This document shows positions 24,607-37,018 of a stretch of 64,000 nucleotides of DNA, piece after piece. The stretch is taken from positions 122,469,001 through 122,533,000 of the forward strand of contig CM075673.1 of assembly GCA_037962975.1 (NCBI GenBank), given 5' to 3'. The translations under genes and the position numbers were made by a program. The notes beneath the pieces were generated by a model. It was not told where the DNA came from. It did no database searches and saw nothing but the letters and a program-made list of their open reading frames with translations. Source of the stretch: Clitoria ternatea (lineage: Eukaryota; Streptophyta; Magnoliopsida; Fabales; Fabaceae). How positions within the stretch are numbered: position 1 is the first letter of the stretch; each line of letters opens with the position of its first letter.

Positions 24607-25476
24607 TGATTCAGTCTGGATACCGGTCCCAAGGTTATCCGGTCTGGATACCGGTTCTAAGGATAAAAGGCCGACTCAGCCTTCCTAGAAGTCAACTGGT
24701 ATCCCAGGATAATGATCCAGTTGGTAAATGAGTTGATCTGGTCTTACTTAAAGAGAAGTCATTATAGCCGTCCTAGTGTTCAGCCGGTGTCAAGAATACC
24801 AATCCGGTCTGCAACACACTAGGCAAACTTCACTTACACCGGTCATTCGAGGTGACATCCAAGATACCGGGTGGCCTATCCGCTCTCCTACATCGGGTGA
24901 CTCATAATTGACTGCTCCAATATCATAATGAAGAAGGCATTCTACACAGTGGAACATGTCCCTTTCATCCACCGACAGGAGTAGGTACAATCACCAGCGT
25001 GATTTATGGAAAAGGTGATTACTTTTCCATCCATGTGATAGAAAAGTACACTGAAAATTCACCTACTCTCTTGGCATATTCAGAATGCTGGCCCACTCGG
25101 ATTGACTCTTTACACACGCTATCAGAACCAGTGGGCCCACTAACACCAAACGATTCATTTCCACGCTCGACTATAAGTAACAGGTTGCGATACATGTTCC
25201 AGGTTACATTGTCCTTGCTCTCTCTCTTGCTATTATACTGTTTGAGCATCTTCTAACTTGAGCGTCAGAGAATCTTCGCAGGTGTCACCACCTGTCGCCC
25301 ACACCAACGCGAGAGGTCAGTGTGAAGGATCTCCTGGACAACAAGACCGACCTCCACACACATAGAGGCCGGATCATAGAGATCGGATACACACAGCCGG
25401 TCTTCAATTCTATTCAATCTTCTACTCTTGAGGTTGTCCTGACACCGGATCCTAGACCCCGGTTCAGGACAGATCA
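24607..25476 (+). repeat. T2 3' LTR
   Basis: Uninterrupted 870-bp LTR from TGATTCAG to CAGATCA, with TATAAGTA at 25172. It preserves the empty ACTTA site (24832-24836) that element A used in the 5' LTR. Confidence 0.94.
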
Positions 25477-26716
25477 ATTATAATTGTAATCATAATCATA
25501 ATAATAGCATCAGTGATATAAATGGTGACCCTTCATCATTATTTCCTCGATCATCTCATCTTTCAAGACTTCCTCACTGGAATCCACATAGACACCCATG
25601 GTTCTTAATATTTTCATAATTCAATACCGATCATATCCATTTAATCATCATGGTTAATAATAATCAACACAGCCAATTAATCATATAAATATCAATAAAA
25701 ATATATAAAAACAAATATATAAACATTAAAGCATCTTAATTTAACAACAATTCCCGAACTTGCCCTTGGAAAGGTAAGGACCAGAAGTACCTTAGCCTTT
25801 CCAAACACTCGGTTCCCCCCCAGAATACCAGAGAATATACCTCCCTAACCTTGATGGAGAATCTTAGATTAGTTGAAGACATTCTCTACTGTCCTTGCTT
25901 CAGATCAAGGTGACTTGACGGAGAGAAGGAAAATGAGAAAGAGATTTTTCTAATTTTAGTTGTTCTGAGAATTCAGACTTGGAAACAAGATGTGGTATCG
26001 ATTTAATAATGTAAAAGACAAGTGGGAGACAAGTTTTTCATAGTGGAATGTTAGGTACGTTAATTGGGATAATAATGGAGGTTTTAGATAAGAAAATGAG
26101 TTGTATTGTTGTCTATTTCCGCCGCCTACGTACAGGAGCTTGTATGATTAAAATAGATATATTATAATATGTAAAAGATGATATGATTGGAGTAAAGTGT
26201 GCAAGTTTCGCTGCCTGTGGCTCGTTCGTGATAACATACTGGGATTTGCGTGAACTAGCGGACCAGTCACTAAGTGGGGATGCTTCTTCCAGCGATCCTT
26301 TTTGAAACTGATTAGGAATGGCGTCACTATCCTAGCCCTAATCCAGTTGGGTTCTATTGATCATGTCCCCTATCAATTCAGACACTGTTTGGGCATATCT
26401 CTTTCCGAGAAGTTTCAGAGCCTCTTTCGTTCAGAATTGCTCCACTCGGAAATGTTTCTGCTTGAAACACTCAGACATAGCCTTTCCTTCCTCAGAATGA
26501 CTCACTCAGAGATGTCTCACCCAGACTCATTCAGAGAATATCTCACGTGAATATATATATCTATCTAAAAAGTGGTCTTTCAAAGTCAGAGCCACTTTTC
26601 GTTCTGAATTGATTCACTCGGGAATTATCCACTCGGATATATCTCTGACTGGAAAGTACTTATTCAAAGTTAGTCTTCACTCAAAAATACTTCTCTTGGA
26701 AGTGCATCACTCGGAA

Positions 26717-26870
26717 ATCATATAACCGAAAGATCATTCGGAGTTGCGTCACTCAGAAATCTTACAACTGAAAGATCATTCGGAGTTGCGTCACTCAGAA
26801 ATCTTACAACTGAAAGATCATTCGGAGTTGTGTCACTCGGAAATCTTACAACTGAAAGGATCATTCGGAG
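26717..26870. repeat. 42-bp tandem repeat in B LTR
   Basis: AGATCATTCGGAGTTGCGTC-type units start at 26731, 26773 and 26815, with a diverged fourth. The same array is in the other B LTR at about 50877-51060. Confidence 0.85.
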
Positions 26871-27944
26871 TCGAAGACAATCTCGAAGATGAACCGAGCA
26901 CAAGCTCTCAGCAATTTTGAATATGGCCCGAGCACAGGCTCTAGGCAACCTTACACCCGAGCACAAATAGATAGAAGGGGTTCATCACTCGGATATTTAC
27001 TTCCCCCGGAAACTTTTCACTCGAAAACGTATTCATTCAAAGTCAAAACCTTTCTCTGTTCAGAAGTACTTCCCCTGAAAATGACTCACTCGGTGAAATC
27101 CCACACGACAGTGTCGCACTCGGAGACACCCCATTTGGTAAAGTTACACTCAACTCGGAGATAACCCACTCGGGAATTCACTTCTCGGAAATATCTCGGT
27201 CTGAGAAGTACTCATTCGGAATCAGTTTTTCTTCCTTCGGAAGTACTTCTCTCAGAAATGTTTCACTCAGAAACTTTCCATTCGGGAACGAGTCACTCGA
27301 AGACGTTTGACTCGGAAACGTTTTACTCGGAGACGTTTCATTCGGAAATGAGTCACTGGGAGATAAGTCACTCAAAGACGTTTCACTCGGAAATGCTTCA
27401 TTCGGAAATGAGTCACTCGTAGACGTTTCACTCGGAAACGAGTCACTCGGAGACCCTCCACCCGGAAGTATGGAACTTGGAAGCGACTTTGTCCGAAAGG
27501 TGCTCATTTGAAGCCAGAGCCCCTTTCACTCAGAAGTGGGTCTCTCGGACACGCTTCACTCAGAAATGTCTCCGAGGCGAGGACTCCACTCGGAAGTGGT
27601 TCTCTCGGTCATACCTCACTCGGAAACATAACCTTCATTCGGAATTTATCTCGGTCATACCTCACTCGGAAACATAAGCTTCACTCGGAATTTCTCTCGG
27701 CCATACCTCACTCGGAAACAGATTCCTTTCTTCACTCGGACAGTCTTATCTCAGACATGATTTACTTGGAAAATGGATAATATCATTAATGGTCTAGATA
27801 AAAAAATGATTATACACAAGAATGAAATTTTTGGGATATTACAGACTACCTACAGGGTATTTTATTTACTTATTATCACTTACAGAACTTCCATACTTCA
27901 AAATTTACAAGATTAAGACTGCTATTAAAAACAGGGATGTTACA

Positions 27945-28017
27945 CTCTCCTCCCCTTTTGGGAATTTCATCCCGAAATTCAAAGTTGAAACAATTAAGGG
28001 TACAATTTTCTAATCTT
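27945..28017 (-). pseudogene. 3' end of element B internal region with polypurine tract
   Basis: The reverse complement matches 16503-16573 of A. It holds the last codons of pol (KLYP-like) and its stop, then AAAAGGGGAGGAGAG (27945-27959) before the LTR. The Sirevirus inserted in the chromodomain tail, separating this from 40474-44569. The duplication ATCTT is at 28013-28017 and 40469-40473. Confidence 0.9.
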
Positions 28018-28262
28018 TGTATTTGAATGTTGTTAACAGGTTTTGATAATGACAAAGGCACAAGCATTATAAGATCTTCATGAATCAAAAACAAATGAAA
28101 CAATCAAAGTTGATATATAAAATCAAGAAATCATGAAGAAAACATTTCCACAAGGTCAAGAAATCAAGAAACCAATGCACAAAGACAAAAGAGAGCAACC
28201 ATGGATCATAACACATCAAGGAAAGACCATCAGGCATGGAAGAACATCAAATTACAATGCCT

Positions 28263-28578
28263 GAATTGATTCACACACGAATGAATCGATTCACAGCCCT
28301 AGAAGTCACCAAAAATAGGAAACAGCATGTCCTGAATCAATTCACCATGACCCTGAATCGATTCACAGCCCTGGAAGTCACCAAAATTGGAAACAGAATG
28401 TCATGAATCGATTCACAATGACCCTGAATCAATTCACACGAAGATGTAAGCCCAGGAATCCCAAACAGAATGCCCTGAATCGATTCAACAAGGCCTGAAT
28501 CGATTCATACGAATCTTGAACTCTAGAATGCACAAATCAGAATGCTCTGAATCGATTCAGGAAGCTACGAATCGATTT
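28263..28578. promoter_or_regulatory. Array of paired GAATCGATTC palindromes in LTR
   Basis: Ten sites start at 28263/28283, 28334/28355, 28405/28426, 28477/28497 and 28549/28569. That is five pairs, 20 or 21 bp apart, repeating every 71-72 bp. Six are exact GAATCGATTC and four differ by one base. The array lies just upstream of the TATA box. The function is unknown. Confidence 0.85.
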
Positions 28579-28710
28579 AAGAAGTGGGAAATACCACTAA
28601 AAAGACAGATTTAAGTGGGAACCAACCACCCAAAACCTAGAATACGCAAAGACAAGCTGGAACCACTATTCTGCAACGGCTAGGAGGACTTTGAAGCTGC
28701 TTCAAGGCTC

Positions 28711-28717
28711 TATAAAT
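28711..28717 (+). promoter_or_regulatory. TATA box of the Sirevirus LTR
   Basis: TATAAAT in CTCTATAAATTGCTC. The same site is at 39702-39708 in the 3' LTR. Confidence 0.7.
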
Positions 28718-29480
28718 TGCTCTCCAACTCAAGCACAAATACAATACAAGAGGCAATCATCCCTTACCTTTATTTGTGCTTAGTGAGTCCATTCTTTTGT
28801 ATACTCTGAAATTTTAAGCTTAGAACTTGTATATCCTCTCATCTTGAGAGTTAGAATTTGTGTGAGCTTTCACTTGTGCATCTACTCTATTGAGAGAGTT
28901 ATTTGCTTGTAAACACTACAGCAAACACAAAGGTTTTCACTCTAGGTTGAGTGGTCACAAAGGTTGGGGTTCAACCTTTGGGTATTGAGAGTTTGAGAGA
29001 TTGGGTGGGTTGCCCTTCTGCTAGTGAGGATTGAGTTCTTGAGTGTGGGACACTAGGAAGCTGCAATTGCTCATAGCTTGTAATCTCTAAACTTCAATAG
29101 TGGAAATCCTTCAAGTGGGTTGCTTGAAGGCGAAACGTACACCGGGGTTGGTGGAACTCGTTAAATTGGTTTGCAAGCTCTTCTCCCTAACTCTTTTACA
29201 TAAATATACTACATTGAATTGATTTATGTTGGTTGATTGGGATTTAAATACTTGAGCTTGCTTGAATTAGTCAATCTTGAACATTGCATACCAAGTGTTT
29301 GATAAATTGCCTCATCCATATTTACCTCTTGTTTTGCATTGTCTTTTGTATCTTACTTGATTTTACTTGCCTAATCTCTAAACTTGTAATAAAAGAATCA
29401 AGTTCAAAGGTATTTTAAGTAAAGTTTTAAAAACTCAATTCACCCCACCTCTTGAGTATTGAGGCCACTTGAATAACAAG

Positions 29481-29492
29481 TGGTATCAGAGC
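29481..29492 (+). other. Primer binding site of the Sirevirus
   Basis: TGGTATCAGAGC, two bases after the LTR end (initiator tRNA-Met). Confidence 0.93.
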
Positions 29493-29534
29493 TTGACTCT
29501 TGGTAGATCAAGCTTAACAGCTTCAAGAGATAAG

Positions 29535-30893
29535 ATGGCCTCAAGTTCTCTAAACCTTTTTCCCAAGGGTGGTGCCATAAATAGACCTCCCGCTTTCAAT
29601 GGGGAAGGCTATGCTTTTTGGAAGGAAAGAATGAAAATCTTTATTCAATCTATTGATTTAAGAATTTGGAATGCCATTAAAAATGGTCCTTATACACCCA
29701 TGCATACTATAAATGATAAAAATGTTGAAAAACCTATGGAAGAATGGACTGGTGATGAGGAGAAGAAAGTGCAATACGGCTATAAGGCTAAAAATCTCAT
29801 CACTATGGCATTAGGTCCCGATGAATTTTTTAGAATAATGACTTGTTAATCCGCTAAGGAAATGTGGGATACTTTACAAGTAACTCACGAAGGTACTAGT
29901 GATGTAAAAGACTCCAAGATCAGTACCTTGACTAGCCAATATGAAAGTTTTAGAATAAATTCAGGGGAAACCATAGTAGAAATGCAAAAGAGATTTACTC
30001 TTATAATCAATCATCTCATTACTCTTGGTAAAATTTACACTAACAAAGAACTTGTGCATAAAGTTTTGAAAAGTCTTAGTAGGGAATGGCAACCACTTGT
30101 CACCGTCATCAAACAATCCCCAAGTATCAATGAGATATCATTTGCCACACTCTTCGGAAAACTACAAGAGCAAGAGCAAGAACTAAGAGTTTTGAAGCAA
30201 GCAGAGGAAAAAGAAAAATCCTCCAAGAAGAAAGGCTTAGCTCTCAAGGCCACCTCTACAAACGAAGAAGAATCATGTAGTGACCTTGACGAAGAAGAAG
30301 AATTTAGTTTGTTTGTAAAGAGGTTTGGGAAGTTCATGAAAAACAAAAGATTCCAAAAGAACTTCAAACCCCAAGGTAAGAAACCAATCTCTAATGAATC
30401 CTCCTCTTCACCAAATTGTTTTGAATGTGGAAAAGAAGGGCACTTCAAGGCAGATTTCCCAAATCTTAAGAAGAAGAGAAAGGAGAAAAGAGGAAGAAGA
30501 AGAGCTTACATCGCTTGGGATGAAAACGATGCAAGTAGCTCCGATGAGTCCGAAAACGAAGAAGCGAATCTTTGTTTAATGGCCAATCACCAAGAAGAAG
30601 ATAATGAAGTAAGTCTTCTTGATTTAGGTAAGAATGAATTACTAGATGTTTTTGAAGAGTTGTATGATAAATTTATCAAGCTTTCTAGTAAATACAAATT
30701 GTTAAGAAAAACCATTGACACTCTTGAAAAGGATCTCATAGAAGTTTGTAAAGAAAATAAATGTTTGAAAGATAAATTAGAAAATGGTCAAGCATGCTCT
30801 AGGACCAAACCATGTGAATTTGTAAAGAAATGTGACATTCTAGAAACCAAAGTCTTAGACTTAACTAGAACATTAGAAAAATTTAAGAGATAA
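29535..30893 (+). pseudogene. gag: Sirevirus gag, broken
   Basis: Nucleocapsid precursor starting MASSSLNLFP, with RPPAFNGEGYAFWKERM, the copia Gag core (AKEMWDTLQVTHEGT, VLKSLSREWQPLVTVI) and a zinc knuckle CX2CX4HX4 in which the last Cys is Phe (CFECGKEGHFKADF). A long acidic and coiled-coil tail follows, as in Sireviruses. TAA at 29847 cuts the frame early. The frame ends at 30891-30893 by a one-base shift inside a conserved stretch, after which sequence continues in another frame (30900-31185: LGYNSTKKEKYYKNFF and a second C/H motif CNHCGFKGHNSSN, also altered). The protein would not be made whole. Confidence 0.92.
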
Positions 30894-31185
30894 CTTAAAC
30901 ATATTACTTGGAAATCAAAGATGTATGCTTGATAACACCGGTTTAGGATACAACTCCACCAAAAAGGAGAAATACTACAAAAACTTCTTTGTACCACCTA
31001 GGAGATCATCATCACCTTTCATGAGATGCAATCATTGTGGTTTTAAAGGTCACAATTCTTCAAATTGGAATGTTAGAAAATTAGGACCAAAAGTTGTAAG
31101 AAAGGTATGGGTTCCCAAAGGGACATTACTACAAACTAACCTAAAAGGACCCAACATACAATGGGTACCTAGTTCTCTAAATTAA

Positions 31186-34100
31186 TCTTGTTTTGTAGGT
31201 ATGCTTCAAGGCAAGCAACACCCATTGGTATTTGGATAGTGGGTGTTCAAAGCATATGACGGGAGACATAAGGAAATTCACATCATTCACTCCCAAAAGG
31301 AAAGGAAGTGTCACCTATGGAGACAACACCAAAGGAAGAATTCTAGGCTTTGGAAACATTGGTAAAAATTCTTCTACTTCCATTAGTGATGTATTATATG
31401 TTGAAGGCCTCAAACACAATTTACTTAGCATTAGTCAACTATGTGACAAAGGATATAGAGTTTCGTTTGAATCAAATTGTTGTATAATTGAACATAAGAT
31501 TAATAAGGAAATCAAGTTTGTAGGTCAAAGAATTGATAATATTTACATGATTGATATGGATAGCTTGTCCTCAAATGATGTACAATGCTTCATGACTAGA
31601 GAGGATAAAACTTGGCTATGGCATAGAAGAATAGCTCATATACATGTAGACCATTTAAACAAACTCGTTTCTAAAGAATTAGTAATTGGTTTACCAAAGC
31701 TTAAATTCGAAAACAAATTTTGTGATGCATGTCAAAAGGGAAAACAAGTGAAGGCATCCTTTCAATCTAAAAACATTGTTTCCACTTAAAAGCCTTTACA
31801 ACTTTTGCACATGGATCTATTTGGACCTTCCAAAATCAAAAGCTTTGGTGGTAATTACTATGGTCTAGTGATTGTAGATGATTATTCAAGATATACATGG
31901 ACTTTGTTTCTTGCTCATAAAAATGAAGCATATCATGCATTCAAGAAACTTGCTAAGATTATCCAAAATGAGGAAAATTTAAAAATAGCATCCATTAGAA
32001 CCGATCATAGGGGAGAATTTGAAAATCAATCTTTTGAAAAATTTTGCGAAAAACATGGTATCAATCATAATTTTCAGCTCCTAGAACTCCACAACAAAAT
32101 GGAGTAGTTGAAAGGAATAATAGATCCTTAGTGGAGCTTGTAAGAACCATGTTAAATGAAAATAACATTGCGAAACATTTTTGGGCCGATGTGGTAAATA
32201 CCGCTTGCCATGTTATGAATAGATGTTTAATAAGGCCTATACTTAAGAAAACCCCCTATGAACTTTACAAGGGAAGAAAACCCAACATTTCATATTTTCA
32301 TATTTTTGGATGTAAATGCTTTGTGCTCAATAATGGAAAAGATAATCTAGGGAAGTTTGATGCTAAAGCTGATGAGGCAATCTTCCTAGGATATTCACAA
32401 TCCAGTAAATCTTATCGAATCTTTAACAAACAAACAAACACCATTGAGGAGTCCATTCATGTCAAATTTGATGAGAATAGCCATAACTCCCTGAGAAAGG
32501 AAGATGTTGATGATATTGTAGGTACTCTTCAAGATTTAACCTTGAATGACAAGGAAGAAGAGAACAAAGACAAAGATGCAACACAACATGAGGAACCACA
32601 ACAATGGATCACTTTAAAGGACCATCCCTTAGACAAAGTCATAGGTGAAATGACTAAAGGTGTAAGTACTCGAAACGCCATTAGGAATGCATGTAATCAC
32701 TTAGCCTTTGTATCATAAATAGAACCCAAATGCATTGATGAAGCTATTATTGATGAACATTGGATGTTGGCCATGCAAGAAGAATTGAATCAATTTGATA
32801 GAAATGAAGTTTGGGAACTTATGCCAAAACCCAATGATCACCAAATAATAGGAACAAAATGGGTGTTTAGGAATAAATTAGATGAAAACGGCATAATTAC
32901 TAGGAATAAAGCTAGGCTAGTAGCTAAAGGTTACAATCAAGAAGAAGGCATTGATTATGAAGAAACATATGCTCCCATAGCTAGGCTTGAAGCTATTAGG
33001 TTATAATTAGCCTTTGCATGTTGTAAGGACTTTAAATTGTACCAAATGGATGTCAAGAGTGCTTTCTTGAATGGATACATTCAAGAGGAAGTGTATGTTG
33101 ATCAACCTCCAGGTTTTGAAAACTTCCAATTTCCAAATCATGTTTTCAAACTAAATAAAGCCTTATATGGTTTAAAGAAAGCTCTAAGAGCTTGGTATGA
33201 AAGATTAAGTAAATTCCTTTTAGAAAACAACTTTGAAAGAGGAAAGGTTGACACAACATTATTTATTAAGCACAAAAAGAATGACATACTATTGGTTCAA
33301 GTATATGTTGATGATATAATCTTTGGTGCTACTAATGAATCGTTGTGCAAAGAGTTTGCTAAGCTAATGCAGGAAGAATTTGAGATGTCCATGATGGGGG
33401 AACTTACTTTCTTCCTTGGACTACAAATTAAACAAACAAATGAAGGCACTTTCATTAGTCAATCAAAGTATTGCAAGGAATTGCTTAGAAAATTCAACAT
33501 GGACAAGGAAAATGACATTGCCACACCTATGGGCACTTCATGTTATTTGGACAAGGATGAGAAGGGTAAGGATGTTGAACTCACAAAATATAGAGGTATG
33601 ATTAGATCCTTACTTTACTTAACCGCTAGTAGACCGGATATCATGTTTGTTGTTTGTATGTGTGCAAGATATCAAGCATGCCCAAAAGAATCACACCTTA
33701 CTGCAGTAAAAAGGATAATGAAATATCTTGTTGGAACTCAAAATGTTGGCATATGGTACCCCAAAGGGGTTGAATGCACTTTAGTCGGTTATTCTGATTT
33801 AGATTTTGCAGGATGTAAACTTAATAGGAAAAGCATTAGTGGAACATGTCACTTGCTTGGTAGTTCTCTTGTTTCTTGGCATAGCAAGAAACAAGTAAGT
33901 GTTGCACTATCTACAGCTGAGGCAGAATATGTTGCAGCTGGTAGTTGTTGTGCTCAAATCCTTTGGATGAGACAACAACTTCTAGACTTTGGTGTTATGT
34001 TAGACCATGTACCTCTTAAATGTGATAACACAAGTGCTATTAACATTTCAAAGAATCCTGTAATGCATTCAAGAACCAAACATATTGAAATTCGACATCA

Positions 34101-34257
34101 TTTCATTAGGGATCATGTATTAAAAGGTGATTGTGTACTTGAACATGTTGAAACCTCTAAACAACTTGCAGACATATTCACCAAACCATTAGCAAAAGAA
34201 CAATTCATTCATATTAGAAGAGAATTAGGAATTTTAGACATATCCAATTGCTTTTGA
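31186..34257 (+). pseudogene. pol: Sirevirus pol, broken
   Basis: The order is copia type. Protease has YLDSGCSKHMTGD (about 31230). The pre-integrase region has WLWHRRIAH and CDACQKGKQ. The integrase core has HMDLFGP, VDDYSRYTW, RTDHRGEFEN and NGVVERNN. Reverse transcriptase has [19 protein letters not shown] and YVDDIIFGAT (33304). RNase H ends at KHIEIRHHFIRDH and DIFTKPLA. Breaks are TAA at 31787, a frameshift near 32080, TAA at 32716 and TAA at 33004. The catalytic residues that can be seen are present, so decay is by these breaks. Confidence 0.93.
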
Positions 34258-34307
34258 ATGATAAATGTTTCTGACAAATACTTGATGATTCAATGTTTTG
34301 TTTAATT

Positions 34308-36860
34308 TGTTAGGGAATCCCATTAGGGTCAGGCAGCGGAAACACAAAGGATTCCCAAAAGAATTGCAAACACGTATGTCTCAAAGCATTATGCTAAATT
34401 AAATTTTTTTAATTAGGGCTTACCTCTTGTAGACGCAGAACAAGATCCTCGATCGAAGCAATTGTAACTTCGCCCTTAGGAGTCCACACGAGCACTCCCA
34501 CCAGAAAAACAGAGCTCCGAATGCTAGTACGGAAATTTTGTTTTGGTCTAATTTCTAAGCAGCAGCCTATGAGCATCTCATGCTCTATATATAGGCTTAG
34601 GTCTTGACCTGAGCTCTCATTAAACATTGGGCTCCTTACTCATTCTAAATGAGTTAGGCCCAAATAGTTTTATTTTCAATCCAACTAAAATAAAACTATC
34701 CTCTGGTGGGCTTACTCTATGTGTGTGACCCTATAGGTAAAATATTCGGTTATATTAATAATAAACTATTTTATTATTAATATAAAATAAGAGCGGTATC
34801 TAGCAATACATCATTATGTCCGAATATTATTTATCATCGACAAGACCTATAAGCGATAATTATTTTATATATCTATTCCTTTTGTCACGATATCTAATTG
34901 GGCCCAAGGCATGGTCGTCGTCATCCTTGTATGGCCCAATTCATTTTACTTGATACCAGAGTAGACTTTATAGAATAAATATCTAATATTTATTCGTCCT
35001 AGCATGGCCATGTATTTCATTAGTCTCACTCCATCAAGTGGCTCATAGATATCACTCCTGTCACATAGGAGAGACAAATTCCATCTACATCACTCACATC
35101 CCTCTGCATAACTTATCTATTGGCTAATCACAATCTTTATGGTCATCTTATTATAGATAATGTTTGATTGTATTAAAACAATAAACTCCTTATGTAGGAA
35201 TCGTAGTGACTTCAGGTCGAAGGACTACATACCATTATCACATTGAGAACCGTTTATGACACTCATGTAACGATCCATGCAACGTTCTCATGGTGGGTTT
35301 GTCCAGTACAACATTACCCTTAATGTGTACCCGTGTAAAGACTTGATATCATATATCCATGATTTGTGAGATCAAATCATCAGTACATTTACACATTAAT
35401 CTTAATGTATTTACATGTCCCCATGTAAATACTTGATTAGGGACATTTTAGGAATAATTCTCATATGACCTATTATTCCAGGATAAATAGCATTTGTCTA
35501 AAACTGAAAATACTAATTTTATTAATAAGTTAAAATTGATACATTAATAGCTCGTAGTGCATGTGAGGAAATCCCTATGTATGAGCAGCGGAAAAATAAA
35601 AGGGATTCCATAGGATTTGCAAGGTTCCGTGTTTCAAAGCACAAAAACAATTTCGAAATTCATTTTGGATTACCTCTTGAAGAACTCCGAAGCAGTCGTA
35701 GCCTCGTCCTTTAGGAGTCCACACGAGCACTCCCACCAGAATCGCAACACTTGCCAATTGCTAGTTTGACGGCGTGTAGCTCTTGCAATTTTTGCGAATT
35801 TGTGTCTCACTTGAGTGAACGGCCTATGAGCATCTTATGCTCTATTTATAGGCTTAGGTTTGACCTAATTTGTTCTCTCTAAAAGTGGGCTCCTTACTCA
35901 TTCCAAATGAGTTAGGCCCAATAGCTTTATTTTAGTCCAACTAAAATAAGACAACATTTTCTGATGGGCTTACTCTATGTGTGTGACCCTATAGGTAAAA
36001 TACCTGGTCATATTAATAATAAACTATTTTATTATTAATATAAAATAAGAGCGGCATCTAGCAATGCATCATTATGTCCGAATATTATCAACATAACCTA
36101 TAAGTGATAATTATTTAATATGTTTATTCCTTTTGTCACGATATCCTAATTGGGCCCAAGGCATGGTCGCGTCATCCTTGTACGGCCCAATTTATTTTAC
36201 TTGATACCGGAGTAGACTGGATCCGAATAAATATCTAATATTTATTCTTTCTAGCATGGCCATGCGTTTTCTTAGTCTTACTCCATCAAGTGGCCTATGG
36301 ATATCACTCCTGTCACATAGGAGAGACAAATCCCATCTACATCACTCACATCCCTCTGCATAATTTGTTCATTGCCTAATCACAACCTTTATAGTCCTCT
36401 TGTTACAGAAGACATTTAATTGTATTAAAACAATAAACTCCTCATGTAGGAATCGTAGTGACTTCAGGTCGAAGGACTACATATACCATTATCACATTGA
36501 GAATCGTTTATGACAATCATGTAACGATCCATGCAACGTTCTCATGGTGGGTCTGTCCAGTACATCATTACTCTTAATGTGTACCTGTGTGAAGACTCGA
36601 TATCATCTATATCTATGATCTGTGAGATCAGGTCATCAGTACACTCACACACTAGTCTCAGTGTATTTACATGTCCCCATGTAAATACTTGACTAGGGAC
36701 ATTTTAGGAATAATTTTTATATGACCTATTACTCCAAGGATAAATATGTTTTAAAACAATTTTAAACTGAAATATTTATTCTATTGATAAGTAGAAAAAT
36801 GATACAAATGAAGAAGCATAAAAGCTCATAGTGCATACACCAACAGTGCATACACCAACA
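34308..36860 (-). mobile_element. Back-to-back LTR pair of another element, nested in the Sirevirus
   Basis: Two direct copies of a 1.25-1.3 kb unit (34308-35561 and 35562-36860) abut with no internal region. They start TGTTAGGGAATCCC and TGTGAGGAAATCCC and share many blocks, such as GGAGTCCACACGAGCACTCC and the long CATGGTGGGT..GTCCAGTACA stretch. The whole block ends ACCAACA and is flanked by TAATT at 34303-34307 and 36861-36865, so it is one insertion. A TATATATAG at about 34585-34593 on the minus strand suggests minus orientation. No coding motif is seen. The right end carries a duplicated GTGCATACACCAACA (36831-36860). Confidence 0.8.
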
Positions 36861-37018
36861 TAATTAGCATTCATGCTGTGATTAAGAATCCTTAGATATA
36901 TCATAAAGTGGTTGATAATTGTGTATTGCTTTGCTCTTAATTGGTTAGATGGATTAGAAGGCAAAGGTTTTCATATAAATAAAGTTTTAATGTTCTAAAA
37001 AGAGTTACAATATGCCTT

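Larger units (their letters stand above)
8069..25476 (+). mobile_element. Element T2: gag-only Tat-type retrotransposon
   Basis: LTRs of 870 bp: 5' in two pieces (8069-8298 and 20181-20820) and 3' at 24607-25476. Both begin TGAT and end CAGATCA. The ATTAT duplication is at 8064-8068 and 25477-25481. Own sequence is 5.5 kb after removing element A. The internal 3.8 kb has a broken gag, then non-coding DNA with a 205-bp array. There is no protease, reverse transcriptase or integrase, so it would depend on proteins from another element. Confidence 0.92.
6824..27944 (-). repeat. 3' LTR of element B, split by T2
   Basis: The LTR pieces are 6824-8068 and 25482-27944; 25477-25481 is the target duplication ATTAT. 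The uninterrupted right LTR has the joined sequence at 46021-46050, with one ATTAT at 46034-46038. The right piece holds many CACTCGG words (CCGAGTG in the sense of the element), which is the U3 half. No gene is seen in it. Confidence 0.9.
28018..29478 (+). repeat. Sirevirus 5' LTR
   Basis: TGTATTTGAATG to GAATAACA. It contains the palindrome array at 28263-28578, a TATA box at 28711 and a leader. Differences from the 3' LTR often fall at the CG of the palindromes (TCGA versus TCAA), as expected from loss of methylated C. Confidence 0.95.

Noticed and set aside
28263..28578. Palindromes read as simple restriction-site-like chance words
   Set aside because: Ten sites at fixed 20-21 and 71-72 bp spacing, repeated in three places, are not chance.
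34409..35757. Two similar minus-strand frames (about 34409-34627 and 35575-35757)
   Set aside because: Counterparts in the two joined LTR copies; likely untranslated leader.
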